The translations under genes and the position numbers were made by a program. Below the pieces are notes generated by a model. It searched no databases. It had not been told where the DNA came from and saw nothing but the letters and a program-made list of their open reading frames with translations. DNA of 64,000 nt from Candidatus Sumerlaeota bacterium (GTDB lineage: Bacteria; Sumerlaeota; Sumerlaeia; JAFGJS01): the NCBI GenBank assembly GCA_016928995.1, contig JAFGJS010000054.1, forward strand, positions 1 through 64,000, written 5' to 3'. Below are positions 54,530-62,410 of this stretch, one piece after another. Within the stretch, counting starts at the first letter, position 1; each line of letters starts with the position of its first letter.

Positions 54530-56536
54530 TCATTTCGATCGTTTTGATGCTGCGATCAGGTCGCTCAAGTTGCGTATGTCATCGCGCACCCGGGCGATAT
54601 CGTTACGGATTTGCACTGTTGATGCCGCGGTGCTGGCGGCGCCTTCCGTTGTCGTCGTCAGTTTGCGCGTTGATTTTTCCATCTTGTCAAAGGATCGCCA
54701 CAACCGGTTAAAGTCGTTCTTCAATTTGATATACTCGCTCTTCAGCGCTTTGACATCCGCCTCATGCCCTTTAATCATCCTATCAAGGTCCGTTCTCTGC
54801 TGATTGACATTCTGGACGCGCTCCGCTCCAGCGGAGACGATTCTCATGACTTCTTTCACGATCTCCCGGTTGATGGTCTTTTCCGCGGTCTCCTTGATAT
54901 GATCGATGGTCGACTCGGACTTGAGCATTGATTCCGCAAAGCTGTCAACTTCGTCGAAAAGTTCGACTTTCACGCTATGCTGGGCGAGACCTGCCTTGAT
55001 TTCAGAAAGCGGCCGGAATTGATCCATGGGAAGGGAAAAGGTCTTCACGGACCCCTCTGTTCCGGCGACCGGAGCAAACAGCGCAATATGCCTTGTGAAA
55101 TCTTGTTCTCCAAAAAGAGCGGCGCCCAATTTCCGCGCGGCCAATGGTCCCGGCTGCATTCGCGGCACGAGAAACAATGAACGGCCCGCCGGAATAAACA
55201 TTTTCAAGTTCACCTGATCGCGCCATGCCATGCTCAAATCAAACCGGCTGATCGCCAGCCCCCGTCCGCTCCGTTCATATCCTCTCAGCCGCAGTCCGAT
55301 ATCCGCGTTCTGTTGCGGCGCCGCCCCAATCGCATAGTCGGTCGTGACGATGTGAAGCGCCTCCGCGTTCGGCGCCAGCTCCTTTGGGACCGGACAGATG
55401 CGGGCATAATGGACGCGCCCAAGTTCATCCTCATCATCGATCCATTCAAGGATCAACGCGCTGAGTTCCGGAGGGACTACAGTCATCGAGTCGCTTGGAA
55501 ATAAAAGAAGGGGATCGGGAAATGGCAGAACAGCGGCATCCCGGTGTTTCCTGATGAGTTGATTCAGTTTTTTTATCTGCCGTTCACGCGAAGCGATGTC
55601 CGCTTTCAATTCGCTGATGCGCGCTTCAAGCTTCTGTTCACGGCGGCCTTCCCGCAATTTTATCTCCAGCGTGAAGCGGCTTTCTTTCGCCTGCTCGCGA
55701 CTCATGGATTTGCCGGAGGATGTGTCTAATTTGCCGCTTGCCGCCGTTGTTATTTTCGTGCTGACGGGCAACTTCAAGAAAACAGAGTCGCCATAAAGAT
55801 CAACAATATGCGGAGGCCGGGAAGACAGAAGCACACGGTGAGGCGACGCATCTCCCCATTGAAGTTTGCTCAGCCATTTCATCGGTGATAAAATCTCGTA
55901 CGGCCACTCGATGTATATCGCCGGCTGGCGGGATTCTGTCGCCCGCCACCAGATCCGCACATCCGGATTCAGCAGGATTGCATGCGGAGGCTCCCACCCG
56001 AACACGCCGTTTTTTACTTCAAGTTCCCAGAAGAAAGAAAAAGGCGAATTCCCCGCATCCCACGCCACCGGACAAGCGCCCACCATCGTCGTGTCCAGAT
56101 TACACAAGATTTTAAGCACATACTGCGCCTGTTCATCGTTTCGAGCGCCGATCAAGAAGCGCGCCTTCGGACCAAAAGGAATCCCCTCTTCGTTGTGCTG
56201 ACGCCGCCAAGCGCCGAAGCGCCCGGCATAAAGCCCATGATGCCGCTGCCGGCATTCCTGTTTCCAATAGACCGGATCCCGCCGTTTCCACGCCGCTTCT
56301 CGCATCAGGCAATCGGCGAAGCGCTGCGTCACGGCTTTTCTGTTTGATGGAGGTTCAGGCGCATATTCCCATTTACACATGGCGATAGTGTTCCGAAAGT
56401 ATTCTTCGTCGTGAGTGAGATCCTCATGATCGACAAGATACCAATCATCCACCCGCTCCATTGTCTTGGGAAACAGCTTGTTAAAAGTCTGAAACGCGTC
56501 CGCGACATGCTCTGCATGTTTGAAATAGTAAGTCAT
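54530..56536 (-). CDS. Large conserved-looking protein of unknown family with two coiled coils
   Basis: 668 residues. The first 280 residues are rich in Trp and aromatic residues (FSFFWELEVKNGVFGWEPP, DVRIWWRATE). A coiled coil spans about 285-335 (EARISELKADIASRERQIKKLN), a beta-rich middle follows, and a second long coiled coil closes the chain (about 570-668). The start overlaps the stop of the 517-residue gene (ATGA). No known domain recognised; possibly equivalent to one of the bpX-type domain proteins of MoxR-vWA-beta-propeller systems, by position only. Confidence 0.6.
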   Translation of the reverse strand: MTYYFKHAEHVADAFQTFNKLFPKTMERVDDWYLVDHEDLTHDEEYFRNTIAMCKWEYAPEPPSNRKAVTQRFADCLMREAAWKRRDPVYWKQECRQRHHGLYAGRFGAWRRQHNEEGIPFGPKARFLIGARNDEQAQYVLKILCNLDTTMVGACPVAWDAGNSPFSFFWELEVKNGVFGWEPPHAILLNPDVRIWWRATESRQPAIYIEWPYEILSPMKWLSKLQWGDASPHRVLLSSRPPHIVDLYGDSVFLKLPVSTKITTAASGKLDTSSGKSMSREQAKESRFTLEIKLREGRREQKLEARISELKADIASRERQIKKLNQLIRKHRDAAVLPFPDPLLLFPSDSMTVVPPELSALILEWIDDEDELGRVHYARICPVPKELAPNAEALHIVTTDYAIGAAPQQNADIGLRLRGYERSGRGLAISRFDLSMAWRDQVNLKMFIPAGRSLFLVPRMQPGPLAARKLGAALFGEQDFTRHIALFAPVAGTEGSVKTFSLPMDQFRPLSEIKAGLAQHSVKVELFDEVDSFAESMLKSESTIDHIKETAEKTINREIVKEVMRIVSAGAERVQNVNQQRTDLDRMIKGHEADVKALKSEYIKLKNDFNRLWRSFDKMEKSTRKLTTTTEGAASTAASTVQIRNDIARVRDDIRNLSDLIAASKRSK

Positions 56537-58086
56537 CGTGAAACTCCAGCGGACTTCAGCATTTGTGATGTCCAGGAACAGGCCAGCCGTAAAAACTCCT
56601 CGCGCAGTTTAGAGAAAAGGTCTCCGCGCGCGCCGACTGAATTTGTGGGTGAGGCTGGCTGCAGTTCGCAGCCCACGCTCGAGTCCCTCTTATTATATAA
56701 AACAGACCAGAGAGAAGCCTTTCCGTCGACGGTCTCCAGAACAACGAGATGATGGAGATTGCGCGGAAGAGCGTAACGCTGTTTGTCCGGCGAAACCGCC
56801 GCTGCCCTTTTCAAACGCTCCAGATCCTTACGTAAAATAATCCCGCAACGCCAATGCACAGGCAAAGCGTCTTCACGCGTTCGCGCCTCGCTCCAAGACC
56901 ATTCAGCGTCCGGCCATTCAAGAGCATAAGGACGTGAAAAAATGGCCCGGATCAGCGAGACTGGCGGCATGCACAATGCATTGGAGCCCTTCCACTTGTC
57001 ATCTTCGTACTCCAGCACTTGATAGAACGCGGGGATGGCGCGGGAAAACGCGCAAGTGATCTGGAGCCGATCACAAAGCATTTCACGCAAGTCATGCGCC
57101 AAAAGCAGCACGACAGCAGGAAGCGCCGAAGCTGGACTGGCTATGATTTTGGCGCCGTTAGGATCGGGTTCGAGCATGACGTCGGATTGTTCGATGAACG
57201 TCGACTCATACGAAGAAGCCCAACAGAACTCAACGACAAGCTCAGGATCTGGGAACGATTCGGGAGGAGCGTTCAGCCGGGGATCCTTTCCATTCGCCAG
57301 CAGCCATTCCCCATATTCGCCCAACATGAGAGTGAAAGGCGAAAACTGACCCCATCTGGCATATTCTTCATATGTTCGGACGATAGGATCGCAGACCGTC
57401 GCCCGGCGGGCTCGCAACAAGATGTCATAGTAGGGAACATTTTCGGAAGCTGCGGATGCCTTGAGAAACACGCCGATTGCCGCGTAATCCAAACGCTCAA
57501 GAAAGTTGCCGTCGCCATAGGCGGCCTCATACGCGTCAGTCGCCAAAGCCCCCGCTTCAACGCCTGGTTGCGCGGCCTTGATGAACCAATCCCAATGCGA
57601 TGACGTGGTCTTTTGCGCGCCCCAATTTCGACTGGCTTCATTAATGTCAGCCAAGGAACTTCGTATATTCACGGCCATATCAGCATACTCATCCATGTCC
57701 ACCACGGCCATCAGGGGAGATTGAAGCTGCATCCATGCCCGCATCAGCACCGGAAGCAAGCTGGCGCAGACATCATGATTTCTTGCGTCCTGACTCGATT
57801 TGCGGCCAATCGCGGTCTGCAGACCGCACAGATTGCCGGTCACCCCTTCAAGCCAGCCGCTATAGGCCTCGGATAAATCATGTGCCGGCAGAGAATAGTA
57901 GCCGATGATCGGCAGCATTGTGGCCACGCAGGAGTCCAAAACAAGCGGAAGCGGAAGAGGACAGCCGAATTGCGCGGATGTGGAAACAATGTTCAACGCG
58001 CGATCCAACATCGCCCGCTTGTCGCTCTCTTCATGAGGGACAAGCATACAGCAGGAGGTTGATTGTAAAAGGGCGGACTTTTCCAT
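56533..58086 (-). CDS. Protein of unknown family next to MoxR
   Basis: 517 residues, no membrane segment or signal peptide. The N-terminal half is helical (GWLEGVTGNLCGLQTAIGRK); the C-terminal half has a mixed pattern with LRKDLERLKRAAAVSPDKQ and LHHLVVLETVDGKASLWSVLY. Nine nt downstream of the MoxR gene and coupled to the 668-residue gene, so the three are probably made together. No function can be given. Confidence 0.6.
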   Translation of the reverse strand: MEKSALLQSTSCCMLVPHEESDKRAMLDRALNIVSTSAQFGCPLPLPLVLDSCVATMLPIIGYYSLPAHDLSEAYSGWLEGVTGNLCGLQTAIGRKSSQDARNHDVCASLLPVLMRAWMQLQSPLMAVVDMDEYADMAVNIRSSLADINEASRNWGAQKTTSSHWDWFIKAAQPGVEAGALATDAYEAAYGDGNFLERLDYAAIGVFLKASAASENVPYYDILLRARRATVCDPIVRTYEEYARWGQFSPFTLMLGEYGEWLLANGKDPRLNAPPESFPDPELVVEFCWASSYESTFIEQSDVMLEPDPNGAKIIASPASALPAVVLLLAHDLREMLCDRLQITCAFSRAIPAFYQVLEYEDDKWKGSNALCMPPVSLIRAIFSRPYALEWPDAEWSWSEARTREDALPVHWRCGIILRKDLERLKRAAAVSPDKQRYALPRNLHHLVVLETVDGKASLWSVLYNKRDSSVGCELQPASPTNSVGARGDLFSKLREEFLRLACSWTSQMLKSAGVSR

Positions 58087-58095
58087 GATTGACGC

Positions 58096-59406
58096 CTAGA
58101 TAAACGGATTTATTTTGCGCAGCAAATCGCCCTCGGCCTCGGGCGAATCCCAGATCAGATTGAAGATGCCAAGTTCATTCGAATCGGGAGATTTGATCAA
58201 GCGGCCAGCAGTGAACGAATCATCGCAAAGCAGCGCGTGGGCGAGCGCGACTTTTTTCAGCGACCGGAGCTTCCGGGGCGAAATCGTCCACGTGATTTGA
58301 TGCATGCTGGGATCCGTGTTGTTCTTCATCAATTCCAGGGCGATGTTGATAAAGCGCTCATTAAAACTTTTTACTTCACCAACGTCGAACGCATCGATGT
58401 CATCCCAGAACATCGCGCGTCCGGCGAATAAAAGATCGTTGACACACGCACGCTCTTCGGGTCGCACCGGCAAATCCAACAACGTCTCATGAAAATCGTC
58501 GTCATTGATGAACCTCGACTGCTCTCTTTGCCATGCCTTATTGACGGCATTGACCATGCTCGAATTATTCACATCTCCATCGTCGGAGCCGAAGGACAAC
58601 GTCGGCACGCGCAATCGAACAGAAAAGCGGTCCAAAAAAGCGTAAAGGAAGGAAAAATCCTCGCCTCTTTCCGCCACGCCCGGCACGGCGCCGCCAAACT
58701 GACCCGGCATTTCATTTGTCGCTCCAATCAGCATCACAGCGTCAGCAGGCACATTGGCGCCCCAGTTGAAGTAAGTTCGCTCCTGAAGAAGCGTCAGCAG
58801 CGTGTTTAGGATCGAGCTGCTGGCCTTGAACACTTCATCGAAGAAAAGACCTCGCACACCGGGTCCAGTCGCGAAACTGAAGTTGATCCGAACCAATATT
58901 CCTTTTTTCATATATTCCAGACTCAGAGGGCCGAAAATTTCATCGGGCTGAGTGTAGCGGCTCAGCAGATAGTGAAAGTACTTCTGCACTTTCTGCTCTG
59001 CGTCGCTGCGCGCATGCCATTGCCGGATGTCCTCCACCGGCATTTCCAACAACTGGGCGTGTTGATCATCAACGCAAGCTTCAGACAAACCCAAGAGGCG
59101 ATAAGCGAGCAAAGCGATTTGTGTCTTCGCCGTTCCCGGAGGTCCGATCAGCAAGACGTTTTCACGGGCGATGAGACCGGCCAACAGCCAATCCGTCAAA
59201 TAGCCGGCGATATGCCGAGCGCCTTCGTCATTCGGCCCCATGCCGACAAATGCGCGCCGGAGAATGTCTCGCGCCTGCCGCAGCCGTCTCATGCTGATGT
59301 CCAGCCACTCTTGCAGCTGGGCCTTGTCGGGCCATTCCTTATCGCTTTTCCGCCCCAAAATCAGATTTGACCATTGAGGCGAACTCCAATCGCTGGGCAA
59401 AGGCAT
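58096..59406 (-). CDS. MoxR-type AAA+ ATPase
   Basis: 436 residues. Walker A IGPPGTAKT (87-95), the MoxR/RavA signature YTQPDEIFGPLSLEYMKKG (151-169), Walker B GLFFDEV (D190, E191), the MoxR-specific LLTLLQERTY, sensor 1 GATNE (N231) and the arginine finger LDRFSVRL (R260) are intact. The C-terminal lid follows with an extension to about 436, longer than a minimal MoxR. MoxR ATPases act as chaperones that remodel vWA partners; two vWA genes lie in this locus. GAGAGG precedes the ATG. Confidence 0.9.
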   Translation of the reverse strand: MPLPSDWSSPQWSNLILGRKSDKEWPDKAQLQEWLDISMRRLRQARDILRRAFVGMGPNDEGARHIAGYLTDWLLAGLIARENVLLIGPPGTAKTQIALLAYRLLGLSEACVDDQHAQLLEMPVEDIRQWHARSDAEQKVQKYFHYLLSRYTQPDEIFGPLSLEYMKKGILVRINFSFATGPGVRGLFFDEVFKASSSILNTLLTLLQERTYFNWGANVPADAVMLIGATNEMPGQFGGAVPGVAERGEDFSFLYAFLDRFSVRLRVPTLSFGSDDGDVNNSSMVNAVNKAWQREQSRFINDDDFHETLLDLPVRPEERACVNDLLFAGRAMFWDDIDAFDVGEVKSFNERFINIALELMKNNTDPSMHQITWTISPRKLRSLKKVALAHALLCDDSFTAGRLIKSPDSNELGIFNLIWDSPEAEGDLLRKINPFI

Positions 59407-59460
59407 AATCCGCGCCTCTCTCTATCAGGTTGTGTTTGATCATGTCCGGAATATTACATC

Positions 59461-59961
59461 TTATATCTGACGCTCGCGTTTCAGCTCGTGATTCACTTCG
59501 CGATCCGGGCTGCGCTTTTCTAAAAGTCTCATGCATTCGAGTACGGCGACTTTCACGCTGGTCTTATCGCAGGGAAGCGATTCCAACTGCCCATCCCAAT
59601 CCAAATCGGGAAACATTTGATTGAGAATTTCGATCAAATGTTCACTGGTGTGAACGAGCAGCTTATTGTGTCCTTTCATGCATTCATCATGCGCATTCAC
59701 CGGCCCTTCAAACTGCACGGTCATTCCAATATCACCGATAGTTTCATCGCCGACAGAAATGCCGATGCACACATTCCCGGTGCCGGATTCCAACGGTCCC
59801 CTGATGGAATCCGCTTCGATTTCCTTTTTTCTGGGAATAGGGTCATCGGTTGACGCAATCTCGACATACTCAATCTCCGGGTTGTCTTTTTCTTCCGCGG
59901 TCAGCTTGCGTTCACGGTAGACTTTCGGCTTCTGGGGAAACTTGACGCTCTTGGCGCTCAT
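59461..59961 (-). CDS. Small protein of unknown family
   Basis: 166 residues from MSAKSVKF at 59961, with AAGGAG 8 nt upstream. A charged lead (KPKVYRERKLTAEEKDNPE) precedes a domain of about 110 residues with VCIGISVGDETIGDIGMTVQ and VHTSEHLIEILNQMFP. No motif recognised. It lies between the MoxR gene and the 195-residue gene and is likely an accessory subunit. Confidence 0.55.
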   Translation of the reverse strand: MSAKSVKFPQKPKVYRERKLTAEEKDNPEIEYVEIASTDDPIPRKKEIEADSIRGPLESGTGNVCIGISVGDETIGDIGMTVQFEGPVNAHDECMKGHNKLLVHTSEHLIEILNQMFPDLDWDGQLESLPCDKTSVKVAVLECMRLLEKRSPDREVNHELKRERQI

Positions 59962-59982
59962 TTTCAATTCTCCTTGTCTTCA

Positions 59983-60570
59983 TTACCAGCCGGAGGCGCA
60001 AAATGCATTGATACGAATGGTCCGTTCTTTGACAACCTCTCGCTCTCTTATTTGCACTCGCTCCTTCCCTTTCAGTTTCAGCTTTTCTTCGACCTGCCGC
60101 GCGATCGTCTCTGCGATCAGACTATTGACCTCCAGATTGACAAACTGCGCCACCTCCGGGCTTATCTTGTGTTGCTGACTTTGCGCTTCATTTTCCAAAG
60201 CCATTTTTTGATTTGCATCTTCGCGCACTGTGACCTCGACCCCAAAAAAAGACTCCGATCGAACGGTCATTCCCGCGTGGCCCCGTTCTCCTTCGAGATG
60301 AATGCGCAATCGATTGATGTTTTGCAGATCCGTTCGCTGTATCGGTTTAATTTCCCGCATGATGTGAATTTTGTTGCCTTTTTCCTCGACTAGCCAACCC
60401 GGATTCTGAAGGGCTGTCTCCTTGATCTGCTCAACGCCCTCGCAACCGAGCCAGGCCGCCAAATCCACTCCCTGAAAACCTTCAGCCTGAAATTCCCCTC
60501 GAGCTTTCAGAAATTTTTGAACTTCCGGAGTTTTCCGAGCTCTTAGAGAAACGCGTGTTCTTGATGACAT
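59983..60570 (-). CDS. Small protein of unknown family with DUF1257-like layout
   Basis: 195 residues from MSSRTRVSL at 60570 (GGAGA at 6-nt spacing). The middle has beta strands (MTVRSESFFGVEVTVRED) and the end a basic helix-strand part (QVEEKLKLKGKERVQIRERE). The overall shape recalls small DUF1257-type proteins that often accompany a two-part AAA+ ATPase, as the next gene upstream is; this is a weak resemblance. 21 nt upstream of the 166-residue gene. Confidence 0.5.
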   Translation of the reverse strand: MSSRTRVSLRARKTPEVQKFLKARGEFQAEGFQGVDLAAWLGCEGVEQIKETALQNPGWLVEEKGNKIHIMREIKPIQRTDLQNINRLRIHLEGERGHAGMTVRSESFFGVEVTVREDANQKMALENEAQSQQHKISPEVAQFVNLEVNSLIAETIARQVEEKLKLKGKERVQIREREVVKERTIRINAFCASGW

Positions 60571-60642
60571 CTCAATTCTCCATTTCATCCGGACGCGCCC
60601 AAAGCGCCGTATTGTATTTCAATCATTGCTTCATCTGTTGGC

Positions 60643-62280
60643 TTAAAAACCGTAATATCCCTTGAGTTGTTTGACGTGCGATCCTTCCGGTCCATTCGCC
60701 CCCACAATGTTTGCAAACCGTCGCATCGCCTGAACAATATCGCGGGCGGCGAACAAACCCGTGTCTAACTTTCGTCTTGTTTCCACATTATTCATCTGTG
60801 TATCAGCAACTGCGCCGGGCCTCGTCGGCCCCCAGAAAAAATCGACAAGCGCTTTTCGCGTCGCCTCATCGATCGTGAGCCCGAAGCGGCGCTCGCCATT
60901 CTTCACCAGCGCCTCAATCTGAGCTTTGGTCGTCGGAAAGGGAACGCGTAAATGCAGATCGAAACGCTTAAGAGCTGCGTTGTCCAACGATGAGACACGG
61001 TTGGTCGTCAGCACCAGCAACACGCCGGAGCTGTCCTTCTTGAATCCCTGGATTTCCTGCAGAATGGCGTTCACTACCCCGATCTCGGCTTCCGCGACGG
61101 CGCCCTTGACAGCATCGCGGTTTTGCAGGATGTCGTCCGCGTCATCCAACACAAGCATGCATGGGGCCGCTCGTCGCGCATCGGCGAAGCATCGAGACAC
61201 GGCCCGCTCGGCCGCGCCCCAATCCGGCTGTTTGAATCGTTCGGGATGAACCACCTGCACGGGTATGTTCAAATTCGCGGCGATGATTCGCGCCAAGGTT
61301 GTTTTGCCTGTGCCTGGCGGCCCTTCAAGCACAACGCCAGCCGGCAGCCGTTCCCGCAAAATAGAATCCGGACATCGAAGGAATTGCTCATAAGGCTGCT
61401 CAACTTCACATTGCACTCGTTTTAAAACCTCCTCGTTAAAACCTGCGCGTTCATCGTCGGATTCCTGCTTGGATACGAGTTCAAAGTCGATCGTCCGAGT
61501 TTTCCACCAGATCTTTTTAAAGATCTCATTCTCTTCGGTATCCCGCTTCCGATCACACATAATCTCCACAGCGGCGATTGGATCCATCCATCGCAGATGT
61601 GAATGCAACCGGGCGATTTTATCAGTCCTTAATCGGTCGCCATCGGCCAGGCGCCGTCCCAGCGAAAGGGGTATGATGCGATGGAAGAGTTGCCTGGGTA
61701 TTTCGCGCAACCAGATGATGTCCGTGAAGGGGCGTTCAAGGCATGACGGAAGCCGCCCGTCTTCGCGCGAAGCGAGTCCGAGAACGGTGCCGGCCCGCAC
61801 CGCCGACACCAAAGCGTAATACGCCGCCTGGACTTCCTGAGCGCTATGCAAGTTTCCATGGGCGTCCACCATGAAATCCAGATTATGAAAGATCGTTGAA
61901 CGAGAGACGCTTTTTTCATTGCCTTTGAGGAAACCGAGGATCGTGGCGAAGACATTCACGCCCTCTTTCCAGGCGTCAAACATAGTCTCACCGCGTTTCT
62001 GAGGATGCTGCCCGTATTCGACCCATTGATTATCGTGATTGACATACTTGGCAGCGGCTCCGATGCATTTGGATGGAACATAAACGAGCACAGAGCCCTT
62101 GCGCAGACGCTCCACAACATCCTCAAACGGCGCTCGAAATCCGCCATTGTTTTGCTCGCCTTCCATCGCGCCGTAAGCTCGGGCAAACACCTCGCGTTTC
62201 CAGGATTCACTGCCGAGCTCTCCGACGTCTGCGTGCGATTCATTGAATAACGAGGTTATCTTTTGATCTTGGAAACTCAT
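60643..62280 (-). CDS. Classic AAA+ ATPase with degenerate N-terminal module
   Basis: 545 residues. The C-terminal AAA+ core has Walker A EGPPGTGKTT (319-328), Walker B MLVLDDADD (D379, D380), sensor 1 TTN (N427) and arginine finger LKRFD (R439). The preceding 300 residues lack Walker motifs, but residues 158-205 (GTVLGLASREDGRLPSCLERP and after) resemble the sensor-1/finger half of an AAA domain, so the N-terminus may be an inactive AAA copy. AAGGAG lies 7 nt before the ATG. Second ATPase of the locus, distinct from MoxR; probably a remodeller. Confidence 0.85.
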   Translation of the reverse strand: MSFQDQKITSLFNESHADVGELGSESWKREVFARAYGAMEGEQNNGGFRAPFEDVVERLRKGSVLVYVPSKCIGAAAKYVNHDNQWVEYGQHPQKRGETMFDAWKEGVNVFATILGFLKGNEKSVSRSTIFHNLDFMVDAHGNLHSAQEVQAAYYALVSAVRAGTVLGLASREDGRLPSCLERPFTDIIWLREIPRQLFHRIIPLSLGRRLADGDRLRTDKIARLHSHLRWMDPIAAVEIMCDRKRDTEENEIFKKIWWKTRTIDFELVSKQESDDERAGFNEEVLKRVQCEVEQPYEQFLRCPDSILRERLPAGVVLEGPPGTGKTTLARIIAANLNIPVQVVHPERFKQPDWGAAERAVSRCFADARRAAPCMLVLDDADDILQNRDAVKGAVAEAEIGVVNAILQEIQGFKKDSSGVLLVLTTNRVSSLDNAALKRFDLHLRVPFPTTKAQIEALVKNGERRFGLTIDEATRKALVDFFWGPTRPGAVADTQMNNVETRRKLDTGLFAARDIVQAMRRFANIVGANGPEGSHVKQLKGYYGF

Positions 62281-62388
62281 TGTCTCTCCTTTTCATCTGC
62301 AGCCGCGTGTCCATCCTGCGATGGGCTTGTTCTTAAGAGCGCATGCGAGGCGCTCCATCTTGGCCTCTATTTTCTAACAATGTCGAAA

Positions 62389-62410
62389 CGTCCTGAGATC
62401 TTTCAGGACG
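62389..62410 (-). terminator. Short hairpin over the stop codon of the 527-residue gene
   Basis: An 8-bp stem (62389-62396 with 62403-62410) with a 6-nt loop includes the stop codon and is followed on the minus strand by only TTTCGACATTG. Weak; it may partly separate this gene from the AAA+ gene downstream. Confidence 0.3.
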
